Shown: piece after piece, positions 1-8,860 of the stretch
Numbering within the stretch: the first letter of the stretch is position 1
Layout: each line of letters opens with the position of its first letter
Assembly (NCBI RefSeq): GCF_004166885.1
Contig: NZ_RCYU01000001.1
Coordinates: 124,001 to 188,000 of the forward strand
Reading direction: 5' to 3'
Length of the DNA: 64,000 bases
Origin: Streptococcus sp. bf_0095
GTDB taxonomy: Bacteria; Bacillota; Bacilli; Lactobacillales; Streptococcaceae
Made by a program: the position numbers and the translations under genes
The notes under the pieces: model-generated
The model's database searches: none
The model's input: the letters and a program-made list of their open reading frames with translations, nothing else
What the model was told of the DNA's origin: nothing

Positions 1-795
1 AATCAGTCGAGGAGAAGTCGCTCGAAAGAACTCTTTATGCGCAAGGTAGAGATGACGTGCCCGCTTGAGCAGGTTCTGCAATAGGACTTCCATTGCTCTG
101 GTGGCTGGATGAAAGTAGACCTGCATATACATTTGATAGCGAGAAACAACATAATCTTCAACCGCATGCATCCCATTGACCTGAAAAGCAATTCCGTTTT
201 CTACTGGGCGAATGACACGCAATATACGAGTTAAATCAAAATTTCCGTAAGAAGCACCAGTGAAGTAGGCGTCTCGTAGAAGGTAATCCATGCGATCGAC
301 ATCAATCTGACTAGAGATTAACTGCACCACCTGTTTATTAGGGTAGGTGTGGTCGATAACACTGGCTACCTTTTGAGGGAAGTCTGGTGCTACTTGAATT
401 AATACCTGGTAGATTTCTGTTTCAGGACAGGTAATAATTTCCTGGGTCATTTTTTCATGATCTGTATCAAATAGCCCTTCAAAGGTATGCGAATAAGCAC
501 CGTGTCCGATATCATGGAGCAAGGCGGCAACCATGGTGAGAAGGGATTCGCTTGAGTCCCATTGGTCGGTGTATTTCTCATCAAAGATTGATAGGATGCG
601 CCGAGCAATTTCATAGGCTCCTAGACAGTGCGAAAAACGACTATGCTCGCCCCCATGAAAGGTAAACCCAGAGGTTCCTAACTGTTTGATGCGACGTAGT
701 CGTTGAAATTCTTTTGTATTAATGAGCTTGTAAATGACTGGGTGATCCACGTGAATATAGTTGTGCACAGGATCCCGAAATACTTTTTCATTCAT
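1..795 (-). CDS. HD-domain phosphohydrolase, YwfO/dGTPase-like (3' end outside window)
   Basis: The minus-strand frame is open from an ATG at 795 to the window edge, giving 265 residues with no stop, so the C-terminus is missing. It begins MNEKVFRDPVHNYIHV, typical of YwfO-like HD proteins. Metal-binding HD-superfamily residues are visible: H51 and H56 in GEHSRFSHCLG, and the HDIGHG motif at about 94-99. A later DRMDYLLRD segment is typical of dGTPase-like members. Family knowledge suggests a cytosolic metal-dependent phosphohydrolase acting on nucleotides; the substrate cannot be read from sequence. It is transcribed divergently from the DUF1934 gene. Confidence 0.85.
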   Translation of the reverse strand, partial: MNEKVFRDPVHNYIHVDHPVIYKLINTKEFQRLRRIKQLGTSGFTFHGGEHSRFSHCLGAYEIARRILSIFDEKYTDQWDSSESLLTMVAALLHDIGHGAYSHTFEGLFDTDHEKMTQEIITCPETEIYQVLIQVAPDFPQKVASVIDHTYPNKQVVQLISSQIDVDRMDYLLRDAYFTGASYGNFDLTRILRVIRPVENGIAFQVNGMHAVEDYVVSRYQMYMQVYFHPATRAMEVLLQNLLKRARHLYLAHKEFFRATSPRLI

Positions 796-905
796 GCCTC
801 TATTATAGCAGAAAACGGCCTAAATTGGTATCGAGAGATGGTTGCAATAGCAAAAAGAAAGAAGTTTTTGGTAAAATAAAGGAAAGAGGGAAAGGATGGG
901 AACTT

Positions 906-1289
906 TTGAAGATTAGAATACAAAATCAGATTCAATTTGATGATCAAGTGGAAGTGATGGACCAATATTACGAAGGGGAATGGAAGGAAAGAGGCGGCTA
1001 TCACTATCTGCTTTACGTTAACGAAGAAGGCGAAAAAGTCGCTTTGAAATTTCATGATCAAGAATTGACCATGACGCGCTTTTCAACGCCAAAATCCATC
1101 ATGAAATTTATAGCTTCAGAGAAAGGTCATGCGCTCATTCCAACTCCCCTAGGCATGCAGCAGTTTGTGATTGATACTCAGGAATATAGATTGGAGCAAA
1201 ATAGGCTTGGTTTGTCCTATCAGTTGTTAACGGCAGACGGAAGTCAACAGTTTGCGACCTATCGATTAGAAGTGACATGGGAAGACTAG
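906..1289 (+). CDS. DUF1934 (YwiB-like) beta-barrel protein
   Basis: A 127-residue protein starting KIRIQNQIQFDD, matching the DUF1934/YwiB family of small lipocalin-like beta-barrel proteins of Firmicutes with no settled function. The frame is open further upstream, to 825. The family-typical N-terminus and the purine-rich stretch near 886-899 point to the TTG at 906 as the start. It lies 110 bp downstream of, and divergent to, the HD hydrolase. No signal peptide or membrane segment is seen, so it is probably cytosolic. Family assignment is fairly secure; the start is inferred. Confidence 0.75.
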   Translation: MKIRIQNQIQFDDQVEVMDQYYEGEWKERGGYHYLLYVNEEGEKVALKFHDQELTMTRFSTPKSIMKFIASEKGHALIPTPLGMQQFVIDTQEYRLEQNRLGLSYQLLTADGSQQFATYRLEVTWED

Positions 1290-1306
1290 TTTATCAGTAG
1301 TTTTTC

Positions 1307-1334
1307 TTGATTTTTTTACGAGTTGTGGTATAAT
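1307..1334 (+). promoter_or_regulatory. Promoter of the riboswitch-ATPase transcript
   Basis: TTGATT at 1307-1312 and TATAAT at 1329-1334, 16 bp apart, with an extended -10 (TGG before TATAAT). Transcription would start near 1341, exactly where the riboswitch begins. Confidence 0.75.
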
Positions 1335-1340
1335 GAAACC

Positions 1341-1464
1341 ACTCAAGGGAGTAGCTGGCGGTTAACCGCGATAGTGTCGTCATTACGAATTATTTCCGGC
1401 ACTATATTAAACAGCGAGACTTTTTTTTTAAAAAAACAGGTCTCTTTTTTTGTAAAAAGAGGCC
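1341..1464 (+). ncRNA. yybP-ykoY family (Mn2+) riboswitch with expression platform
   Basis: The leader carries the family's conserved pieces: AAGGGAGTAGC at 1345-1355, a GCGGTTAACCGC helix, then CCGGCAC near 1396-1402 and AGCGAGAC at 1413-1420. GAGAC (1416-1420) can pair with GTCTC (1440-1444) through a T-run/A-run inner stem, followed by seven T: an intrinsic terminator. An alternative hairpin, GGTCTC (1439-1444) with GAGGCC (1459-1464), uses the same 3' arm and would exclude it. In streptococci this riboswitch class senses Mn2+ and controls the downstream P-type ATPase (established knowledge). The switching model is inferred. Confidence 0.8.
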
Positions 1465-1482
1465 AAAAAGGAGGAGACTGTT

Positions 1483-4167
1483 TTGTCAAAAGAACAAAAT
1501 AAAGACTTGTTTTACACACAGACCTCAGAAGAAGTCCTAAAGAACTTGGACTCATCCGTTGAAGGTTTGTCAACTGCCCAGGCTCAAGAACGCTTAGTGA
1601 CTTATGGTCGCAATGAGTTGGAAGAGGGCGAAAAACGGAGCCTACTAGCTAAATTCCTTGATCAATTTAAGGATTTGATGATTATCATCTTGCTTGCGGC
1701 AGCGGCACTTTCTGTGATTACAGAAGGAATGGACGGTCTAACGGATGCCATTATCATCTTGGCCGTTGTTGTCTTGAATGCTGCCTTTGGGGTTTACCAA
1801 GAAGGGCAAGCAGAAGCAGCCATTGAAGCTCTGAAAAATATGTCTAGCCCGATGGCCCGTGTTCGTCGTGATGGTCATGTGATTGAGATTGACTCAAAAG
1901 AATTGGTACCTGGAGATATCGTCTTGCTTGAAGCGGGAGATGTCGTGCCTGCAGATATGCGTTTGTTTGAAGCAGCTTCTCTTAAAATAGAAGAAGCAGC
2001 ACTTACAGGGGAGTCTGTCCCAGTTGAAAAAGATGTGACAGGACTTGTTGAAGCAGATGCTGGTATCGGGGATCGTGTTAACATGGGTTACCAAAACTCA
2101 AACGTAACTTACGGTCGTGGTATTGGTGTTGTGACTAACACTGGTATGTATACAGAAGTTGGTAAGATTGCAGATATGTTGGCTAATGCCGACGAGACAG
2201 AGACACCATTGAAGCAAAGCCTGGAACAATTATCTAAGGCCTTGACTTACTTAATCATTGTGATTGCAGTGATTACCTTCTTGGTTGGAGTCTTTGTTCG
2301 TGGTGAACATCCATTAGAAGGCTTGATGGTGGCGGTTGCCCTTGCAGTAGCGGCTATTCCAGAAGGGCTTCCTGCCATTGTAACTATCGTTCTATCTTTG
2401 GGAACTACAACCCTTGCAAAACGTAATTCGATTGTCCGCAAATTGCCAGCGGTTGAAACTCTTGGTTCAACAGAAATCATCGCATCTGATAAAACAGGTA
2501 CCTTGACTATGAACCAAATGACGGTTGAAAAAGTTTATACCAATGGTCAATTGCAAAGTTCGGCATCTGAAATTGCTGCTAACAATAATACCCTCCGTAT
2601 CATGAACTTTGCCAATGATACCAAGGTGGATCCATCTGGCAAATTGATCGGTGACCCTACTGAAACTGCTCTTGTACAGTTTGGTTTGGACCACAACTTT
2701 GATGTTCGTGAAGTCTTGAAGGATGAGCCACGTGTTGCTGAATTACCATTTGACTCAGACCGTAAGCTTATGTCGACTATCCATAAGGAAGCTGATGGTT
2801 CATACTTTATCGCTGTCAAGGGTGCGCCTGACCAATTGCTCAAGCGTGTGACACGTATTGAAGTAAATGGGGAAGTTCGCCCTATCACAGAAGAAGACAA
2901 GAAAGCTATCCTTGCAATCAACAAAGACTTGGCCAAACAAGCCCTTCGTGTCTTGATGATGGCTTATAAGACAAGCAAGGAAATCCCAACCTTGGAATCT
3001 GAAATTGTTGAGTCTGACCTCATCTTCTCTGGTTTGGTCGGCATGATTGACCCTGAGCGTCCAGAAGCTGCCGAAGCTGTACGTGTCGCTAAGGAAGCAG
3101 GTATCCGCCCAATCATGATCACAGGTGACCACCAAGATACAGCGGAAGCCATTGCCAAACGTCTTGGAATCATCGATCCAAATGATACAGAAGACCACGT
3201 CTTTACAGGAGCTGAGTTGAATGAACTCTCTGATGAAGAATTCCAAAAGGTCTTCAAGCAATACTCTGTTTACGCTCGTGTATCACCTGAGCACAAGGTT
3301 CGTATCGTGAAAGCATGGCAAAAAGAAGGTAAGGTTGTTGCTATGACAGGTGACGGGGTTAACGATGCGCCTTCACTTAAGACAGCTGACATCGGTATCG
3401 GTATGGGGATTACAGGTACAGAAGTTTCTAAGGGAGCTTCTGATATGGTCCTTGCTGATGATAACTTTGCAACCATTATCGTAGCGGTAGAAGAAGGACG
3501 TAAGGTCTTCTCCAATATCCAAAAATCTATCCAATACCTCTTGTCTGCCAATATGGCTGAAGTCTTCACCATCTTCTTTGCAACCCTCTTTGGTTGGGAT
3601 GTGTTGCAACCAGTACATCTTCTCTGGATCAACTTGATAACCGACACGCTTCCAGCCATCGCTCTTGGTGTGGAACCAGCTGAGCCAGGTGTCATGACCC
3701 ACAAACCTCGTGGCCGCAAATCTAATTTCTTTGACGGTGGGGTTTTCGGCGCTATCCTCTATCAAGGGATCTTCCAAACTATCTTGGTACTTGGTGTTTA
3801 CGGTTGGGCTTTGATTTTTCCTGAACACTCTACCCGAGCAGAAATCCATGCAGATGCTTTGACCATGGCCTTTGCGACTCTTGGATTGATCCAATTACTC
3901 CATGCCTTTAACGTCAAGTCTGTTTACCAATCTATCTTTAAAGTGGGACTCTTCAAGAACAAGACCTTTAACTGGTCCATCCCAGTTGCCTTTATTCTCT
4001 TAATGGCGACGATTATGGTACCTGGATTCAATAAACTCTTCCACGTGTCTCATTTGAGCTTGACGCAATGGTTAGTTGTTGCTGTAGGTGCCCTTATGAT
4101 TGTTGTTTTGGTTGAGATTGTCAAAGCCGTTCAACGTGCACTTGGTAAGGATAAAAACGCCATTTAA
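1483..4167 (+). CDS. mgtA: P-type cation-transporting ATPase (Ca2+/Mn2+ exporter, MgtA/CaxP type)
   Basis: An 894-residue P2-type ATPase starting at TTG 1483, 6 bp behind AAGGAGGAG. Visible motifs: TGES (175-178, actuator), PEGLP (293-297, transmembrane helix 4 cation site), DKTGTLT with phosphorylated D336, and TGDGVNDAP (622-630, hinge). About ten membrane helices are expected, including pairs near residues 60-95 and 250-290 and a hydrophobic C-terminal third. The pneumococcal homologue (MgtA, also called CaxP) exports Ca2+ and Mn2+. The Mn riboswitch directly upstream supports the same role here. It protects the cell from metal overload at the membrane. Confidence 0.9.
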   Translation: MSKEQNKDLFYTQTSEEVLKNLDSSVEGLSTAQAQERLVTYGRNELEEGEKRSLLAKFLDQFKDLMIIILLAAAALSVITEGMDGLTDAIIILAVVVLNAAFGVYQEGQAEAAIEALKNMSSPMARVRRDGHVIEIDSKELVPGDIVLLEAGDVVPADMRLFEAASLKIEEAALTGESVPVEKDVTGLVEADAGIGDRVNMGYQNSNVTYGRGIGVVTNTGMYTEVGKIADMLANADETETPLKQSLEQLSKALTYLIIVIAVITFLVGVFVRGEHPLEGLMVAVALAVAAIPEGLPAIVTIVLSLGTTTLAKRNSIVRKLPAVETLGSTEIIASDKTGTLTMNQMTVEKVYTNGQLQSSASEIAANNNTLRIMNFANDTKVDPSGKLIGDPTETALVQFGLDHNFDVREVLKDEPRVAELPFDSDRKLMSTIHKEADGSYFIAVKGAPDQLLKRVTRIEVNGEVRPITEEDKKAILAINKDLAKQALRVLMMAYKTSKEIPTLESEIVESDLIFSGLVGMIDPERPEAAEAVRVAKEAGIRPIMITGDHQDTAEAIAKRLGIIDPNDTEDHVFTGAELNELSDEEFQKVFKQYSVYARVSPEHKVRIVKAWQKEGKVVAMTGDGVNDAPSLKTADIGIGMGITGTEVSKGASDMVLADDNFATIIVAVEEGRKVFSNIQKSIQYLLSANMAEVFTIFFATLFGWDVLQPVHLLWINLITDTLPAIALGVEPAEPGVMTHKPRGRKSNFFDGGVFGAILYQGIFQTILVLGVYGWALIFPEHSTRAEIHADALTMAFATLGLIQLLHAFNVKSVYQSIFKVGLFKNKTFNWSIPVAFILLMATIMVPGFNKLFHVSHLSLTQWLVVAVGALMIVVLVEIVKAVQRALGKDKNAI

Positions 4168-4176
4168 ACGCGTATC

Positions 4177-4203
4177 AAAAGTCATCTTCGGATGGCTTTT
4201 TTG
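4177..4203 (+). terminator. Terminator after the P-type ATPase
   Basis: AAAAGTCATC, loop TTCG, GATGGCTTTT, then further T residues; a compact hairpin 10 bp after the stop. Confidence 0.85.
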
Positions 4204-4290
4204 TGTGCAGAGATGTCTGGGCATATTTCTTGAGGCAAGACTGGATTTTTGATAAACTAGACAACAGTTTGAAGAAAGGAAACTTATATT

Positions 4291-4959
4291 ATGAAAAAGT
4301 TTTTTGCTGAAGTAATCGGCACATATATGCTTGTCTTTATCGGGACTGGCGCAGTTGTTTTTGGAAATGGGACAGAAGGTCTTGGGCATTTAGGAATTGC
4401 CTTGGCATTTGGTTTGTCCATTGTTGCAGCTGCATACTCTATTGGGACTGTTTCTGGTGCTCACTTGAATCCTGCTGTTTCGATTGCTATGTTTGTCAAC
4501 AAACGCTTGTCATCTAAAGACTTAGTCAACTACATTGTAGCGCAAGTAGTAGGAGCTTTCCTTGCGACTGCTTCTGTCTTCTTCCTTTTGTCTAATTCAG
4601 GGATGTCAACAGCTAGTCTTGGTGAAAATGCCTTGGCTAAAGGAGTAACTCCATTTGGCGGTTTCTTGTTTGAAGTGATTGCATCCTTTATCTTTATCTT
4701 GGTCATCATGACAGTGACATCAGCTTCTAAAGGAAACGGGAAGATTGCTGGTCTTGTCATCGGTTTGAGCTTGACCTTGATCATTCTTGTAGGTTTGAAC
4801 ATTACAGGTCTTTCTGTAAACCCAGCTCGTAGCTTGGCTCCTGCACTCTTTGTAGGTGGTGCAGCCCTCCAACAAATTTGGATCTTTATCCTTGCTCCAA
4901 TCGTTGGTGGTGTCTTGGCAGCGCTTGTTGCAAAGAATCTCCTTGAAACTGAAGCTTAA
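4291..4959 (+). CDS. Aquaporin-family (MIP) channel
   Basis: A 222-residue, very hydrophobic protein with the two half-helix signatures of the MIP family: HLNPAVS (N60-P61-A62) and SVNPARS (N177-P178-A179-R180). Six membrane helices are expected, and the length matches short AqpZ-type channels. Glycerol facilitators usually carry Asp after the second NPAR; here it is Ser, as in water channels, so water is the likelier substrate. That is inference. The start has GAAAGGA about 10 bp upstream. It stands alone between two terminators and is convergent with the metallophosphoesterase gene. Confidence 0.85.
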   Translation: MKKFFAEVIGTYMLVFIGTGAVVFGNGTEGLGHLGIALAFGLSIVAAAYSIGTVSGAHLNPAVSIAMFVNKRLSSKDLVNYIVAQVVGAFLATASVFFLLSNSGMSTASLGENALAKGVTPFGGFLFEVIASFIFILVIMTVTSASKGNGKIAGLVIGLSLTLIILVGLNITGLSVNPARSLAPALFVGGAALQQIWIFILAPIVGGVLAALVAKNLLETEA

Positions 4960-4971
4960 GCTATTTTAACG

Positions 4972-5016
4972 AAAAAAAGATTTCGATTCCCTGTGGGGTC
5001 GAAATCTTTTTCTTTT
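4972..5016. terminator. Bidirectional terminator between aquaporin and metallophosphoesterase genes
   Basis: AAAAAAAGATTTCGA pairs with TCGAAATCTTTTTCTTTT around a 12-nt loop. Poly-A on the left and poly-T on the right let it serve both convergent genes; the minus-strand gene's stop touches its end. Confidence 0.9.
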
Positions 5017-5873
5017 TAGCAGTCAAGGATGGTTAAAGCCTGACGAAATTCGCTTGCTAACTGCTGTCTTTTGTATTGATGAAATTCAGGTAAGTCTTTC
5101 ACAGCGTTGTAGCGTTTATGAAGACGATACATGTGAGGGATCTTGTACTGTGGATAGGCCTTGAAAAAGTCTTCTGTCAGTTGCCATTCTCGAATATAGC
5201 CAAGAGGCCGCATGTGATAATGGACGTTATCGATGGCTCTGGAAGGATGGCGATGATGCAAGTGTCCGAAGACGACATCAGCTACCTCGTGCTTTACAAA
5301 GAGATCGTGAAAAGCTTGACTACCTAAGAAGGCGTTGAATTTCTGAAAGTAGGGGTGACTAACGAGGAAGTCCTTGTGGGGGACAAAGTGAAGAGCGACG
5401 ATGATTCTACCATCTAAAGAAGCGAGGACCTGATCCAATCGGAAGAGATCTTCTTGCGTGATGGTTGGATCATCTAAAGGACGTTCCAATCTTCGATCAA
5501 ACCAGAAAGTATTCTTGGTACGCAGGTGGGCTTCCTTGCTCTTTTCAGGAACAAAGCTATAATCGTACCATCCAGCAAGAGATACTAAATGGCTGTCTCC
5601 AAAGGTCTGGACCTGAAAATCATACTGCTTGATTTCTTCTTCTGAAAGAGATAGCATATCGTGATTGCCCAGGTTAAAGGAGACAGGAAGCTGTCTTTGG
5701 AGGTCCTGAATGAAGGGAAGGCTTATCTGTTTAAAGTCATTAGAGATGTCTCCAGCTAGATGAAGATGATCAATCTGTTCTTCTTGTAGGACCTGCAGGA
5801 GTTGCATGCGTTCGGCCTCGCCAAACTGATTGGAATCCAGGTGCAGGTCACTCATAAAACCAATACGTGTCAT
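5016..5873 (-). CDS. Calcineurin-like metallophosphoesterase
   Basis: A 285-residue cytosolic protein with the metallophosphoesterase motif series in order: SDLH (D9, H11), AGDISND (41-46), LGNHD (68-72), a HFVPH block near 165-175 and GHLHHRHP near 205. These residues bind two metal ions in the calcineurin-like fold. The substrate (phosphodiester or phosphoprotein) cannot be told from the sequence. The ATG at 5873 starts MTRIGFMSDLH, the usual distance from the first motif. Four phased TAAC repeats lie just upstream of its likely promoter (see findings). Confidence 0.85.
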   Translation of the reverse strand: MTRIGFMSDLHLDSNQFGEAERMQLLQVLQEEQIDHLHLAGDISNDFKQISLPFIQDLQRQLPVSFNLGNHDMLSLSEEEIKQYDFQVQTFGDSHLVSLAGWYDYSFVPEKSKEAHLRTKNTFWFDRRLERPLDDPTITQEDLFRLDQVLASLDGRIIVALHFVPHKDFLVSHPYFQKFNAFLGSQAFHDLFVKHEVADVVFGHLHHRHPSRAIDNVHYHMRPLGYIREWQLTEDFFKAYPQYKIPHMYRLHKRYNAVKDLPEFHQYKRQQLASEFRQALTILDC

Positions 5874-5911
5874 ATCACTAGTGTATCATAAGTTGATGAG
5901 AAAGAGAAAGG

Positions 5912-5949
5912 TAACCAACATGTAACAAATCTAACAATTATGTAACAAG
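5912..5949. repeat. Four phased TAAC repeats upstream of the metallophosphoesterase gene
   Basis: On the plus strand TAAC occurs at 5912, 5923, 5932 and 5943, spaced 11, 9 and 11 bp. ATGTAACAA is repeated exactly at 5920-5928 and 5940-5948. Read on the minus strand it is a TTGTTA-type direct-repeat array ahead of the minus-strand gene. This looks like a binding array for an OmpR/PhoB-type response regulator; identity unknown. Confidence 0.4.
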
Positions 5950-6035
5950 GGAGGTGACAACGACCTGGTTTTATGCGATTTTTGTAGGGTAAACTATTCT
6001 TACTATCTCTTACTATGTGCAAATGACGGGGTTTG

Positions 6036-6044
6036 TGGTATAAT
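6036..6044 (+). promoter_or_regulatory. Extended -10 promoter of prfB
   Basis: TGG-TATAAT with TATAAT at 6039-6044, 26 bp before the prfB start. No convincing -35 was seen, which is common with extended -10 promoters. Confidence 0.6.
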
Positions 6045-6070
6045 AGACTGATACTTAGAAAGAGGTACTT

Positions 6071-7166
6071 ATGGATATTTCAGAAATCCGTCAGAAAATT
6101 GACGCGAATCGTGAAAAATTAGCTTCTTTCAGGGGGTCTCTTTGACTTAGAGGGTCTGGAAGAAGAAATTGCCATTTTGGAAAACAAAATGACAGAACCT
6201 GATTTTTGGGATGATAATATTGCGGCGCAAAAGACATCCCAGGAATTAAATGAGTTGAAACAAACCTATGAGAATTTCCATCAAATGACAGACTTGTTTG
6301 ATGAATCCGAAATCCTTCTTGAGTTTCTCTCAGAAGATGAATCCGTTCACGAAGAGCTAGAAGAGAAGTTGACAGAGTTGGATAAGATGATGACCAGTTA
6401 TGAGATGACGCTTCTCTTATCAGAACCCTATGATAATAATAATGCAATCTTGGAAATCCATCCGGGATCTGGTGGTACTGAGGCTCAGGACTGGGGAGAT
6501 ATGCTTCTTCGGATGTATACCCGCTTCGGAAATGCTCATGGCTTCAAGGTGGAAGTCTTGGACTATCAGGCAGGAGACGAGGCTGGGATTAAATCTGTTA
6601 CCTTGTCTTTTGAAGGACCGCATGCCTATGGCTTGTTGAAATCTGAAATGGGCGTTCACCGTTTGGTACGGATCTCGCCATTCGACTCAGCTAAACGTCG
6701 CCATACATCCTTCACATCAGTTGAAGTCATGCCAGAATTGGATGATACCATTGAAGTGGAAGTCCGAGATGATGATATCAAGATGGATACCTTCCGTTCG
6801 GGTGGAGCTGGTGGACAAAATGTCAACAAGGTTTCTACAGGTGTTCGTTTGACTCACATCCCAACAGGGATTGTAGTTGCTTCGACGGTTGACCGGACTC
6901 AGTACGGAAACCGTGACCGTGCAATGAAAATGTTGCAGGCGAAACTTTATCAATTGGAGCAAGAAAAGAAGGCAGCTGAAGTAGATTCCTTAAAAGGTGA
7001 TAAAAAAGAAATCACCTGGGGAAGTCAGATTCGCTCCTACGTCTTTACACCATATACCATGGTGAAGGATCACCGTACAAGCTATGAAGTAGCCCAAGTT
7101 GATAAAGTAATGGACGGAGATATTGATGGCTTTATTGATGCCTATTTAAAATGGCGTCTCAATTAA
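6071..7166 (+). CDS. prfB: Peptide chain release factor 2 (programmed +1 frameshift)
   Basis: Release factor 2, which ends translation at UGA and UAA. The gene starts at ATG 6071 ([20 protein letters not shown]) and reaches an in-frame TGA at 6143-6145 after 24 codons. A +1 shift on CTT continues in the frame beginning GAC at 6144. The full product is 364 residues, normal for RF2. The SPF tripeptide that reads the stop codon is in [12 protein letters not shown], and the GGQ motif that triggers hydrolysis is in [13 protein letters not shown] simple ORF call from 6177 would miss the first 35 residues. ftsE follows closely. Confidence 0.95.
6131..6146 (+). other. prfB programmed +1 frameshift site
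   Basis: AGGGGG (6131-6136) acts as an internal Shine-Dalgarno three bases before CTT-TGA-C (6140-6146). This is the classic RF2 autoregulatory slip site: low RF2 makes the ribosome pause at UGA and shift forward by one. Confidence 0.95.
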
Positions 7167-7208
7167 AGTCCTCCTTCTATATAAAATGTGGAAAGGAATT
7201 TTCAATAC

Positions 7209-7901
7209 ATGTCAATGATTGAAATGAAAGATGTTGTCAAAAAGTATGACAACGGAACGACAGCTCTTCGAGGAGTGACCGTTCATATTGAACCAGGAGA
7301 ATTTGCCTATATTGTAGGACCTTCTGGTGCAGGTAAATCAACCTTTATTCGCTTGCTTTACCGTGAGGTGAAGCATGATAAAGGTAGCTTGAAAGTTGCT
7401 GGTTTTGATTTAGATAAAATCAAAAAACGCGATATTCCGATGTTGCGTCGGAACGTTGGGGTAGTCTTCCAAGACTACAAATTGCTTCCTAAAAAGACCG
7501 TTTATGAAAATATTGCCTACGCAATGGAAGTAATCGGAGAGCGTCGTCGCAACATTAAAAAACGCGTTATGGAAGTTTTAGACCTTGTTGGTTTAAAACA
7601 CAAGGTTCGTTCCTTCCCAAATGAGCTTTCAGGTGGTGAGCAACAACGGATCGCTATCGCGCGTGCCATCGTCAACAATCCTAAAGTATTGATTGCGGAC
7701 GAACCAACAGGGAACTTGGACCCAGATAACTCTTGGGAAATTATGAACCTCTTAGAGCGAATTAATTTGCAAGGTACCACTGTTTTGATGGCGACTCATA
7801 ATAGCCAAATTGTAAATACACTTCGTCACCGTGTTATCGCCATTGAAAATGGCCGTGTTGTACGGGATGAAGCGGAAGGAGAGTACGGATACGATGATTA
7901 G
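7209..7901 (+). CDS. ftsE: Cell division ATP-binding protein FtsE
   Basis: A 230-residue ABC ATPase. The ATG at 7209 is chosen because GAAAGGA sits at 7191-7197 and the N-terminus MSMIEMKDVVKKYDNG fits FtsE. Walker A GPSGAGKST is at 37-45, the signature is LSGGEQQR, and Walker B ends in LIADEPTGN. FtsE pairs with FtsX at the division membrane and, in streptococci, drives the peptidoglycan hydrolase PcsB (established knowledge). Its last 8 bp overlap ftsX, so the two are translationally coupled. Confidence 0.95.
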   Translation: MSMIEMKDVVKKYDNGTTALRGVTVHIEPGEFAYIVGPSGAGKSTFIRLLYREVKHDKGSLKVAGFDLDKIKKRDIPMLRRNVGVVFQDYKLLPKKTVYENIAYAMEVIGERRRNIKKRVMEVLDLVGLKHKVRSFPNELSGGEQQRIAIARAIVNNPKVLIADEPTGNLDPDNSWEIMNLLERINLQGTTVLMATHNSQIVNTLRHRVIAIENGRVVRDEAEGEYGYDD

Positions 7902-8820
7902 AAGATTTTTCCGCCATCTCATTGAATCATTTAAAAGTTTAAAACGGAATGGCTGGATGACCATTGCTGCGGTTAGTTCGGTGATGATTACACTTGGACT
8001 TGTAGCGATTTTTGCCTCAGTTATTGCGAATACGATCAAGCTATCAGATGATATTCAAAATAGTGTACGGATTGTTGTCTATATGCGTAAGGATATCCAA
8101 GATCAAAGCCAGCAGATCGAAAAAGAAGGCCAGATGGTTGATAATGAGGACTACAAAAAAGTCTACAATGCGTTGACAGCCATGAAGAATGTTGATAAAG
8201 TTGAGTTCTCCAGCAAGGAAGAACAATATGAAAACTTGATCAAGACTGCCGGTAACAACTGGAAAATTTTTGACGGAGATGCCAATCCACTCTATGACGC
8301 CTATTTTGTAGAGACAACGGCTCCTAAGTATGTGAAAGAAGTCTCTAAAGCCGCTAAGAAAATCGAAGGGGTATCTGAAGTAAAAGACGGGGGAGTTGAT
8401 ACTCAACGTCTCTTTGCTCTAGGGAACTTCATCCGTATTTGGGGCTTGATTGGTGCCGCTTTACTAATCTTTATCGCAGTCTTCTTGATTTCTAATACGA
8501 TTCGGATTACCATTATTTCACGAAGTCGAGAAATCAAGATTATGCGTCTGGTAGGGGCTAAAAGTGGCTATATTCGTGCGCCATTCCTTCTGGAAGGTGC
8601 CTGGATTGGCTTGATTGGTGCAATTCCACCAGCTCTCTTGCTTTATTATGTCTATAATATTGTCTACAAGTCCATGTACAATACCCTACAAGATCAGAAA
8701 TTGTTCTTATATAGTCCAAACCTTCTTGTTCCGATTATGGTCGGAGGACTGTTTGGTCTCGGTATTTTAATTGGAGCACTTGGCTCATCTATTTCAATGA
8801 GACGTTTCTTGAAGATTTAA
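7894..8820 (+). CDS. ftsX: Cell division membrane protein FtsX
   Basis: A 308-residue membrane partner of FtsE. The ATG at 7894 (MIRRFFRHLIESFKSLKRNGW) overlaps the ftsE stop. One membrane helix near residues 22-44, a large extracellular loop (about 45-175), then three helices in the C-terminal half make the four-helix FtsX layout. The extracellular loop contacts PcsB in pneumococcus (established knowledge). A terminator follows directly. Confidence 0.95.
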   Translation: MIRRFFRHLIESFKSLKRNGWMTIAAVSSVMITLGLVAIFASVIANTIKLSDDIQNSVRIVVYMRKDIQDQSQQIEKEGQMVDNEDYKKVYNALTAMKNVDKVEFSSKEEQYENLIKTAGNNWKIFDGDANPLYDAYFVETTAPKYVKEVSKAAKKIEGVSEVKDGGVDTQRLFALGNFIRIWGLIGAALLIFIAVFLISNTIRITIISRSREIKIMRLVGAKSGYIRAPFLLEGAWIGLIGAIPPALLLYYVYNIVYKSMYNTLQDQKLFLYSPNLLVPIMVGGLFGLGILIGALGSSISMRRFLKI

Positions 8821-8828
8821 GATTATAC

Positions 8829-8860
8829 AAAAAAGGAAGTTCAAAAGAACTTCCTTTTTT
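8829..8860. terminator. Terminator hairpin after ftsX (left copy flanking a repeat element)
   Basis: A-run, GGAAGTTC (8835-8842), loop AAAA, GAACTTCC (8847-8854), six T. A hairpin with the same stem and the complementary loop (TTTT) recurs at 9109-9137, on the other side of the element. Confidence 0.9.
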
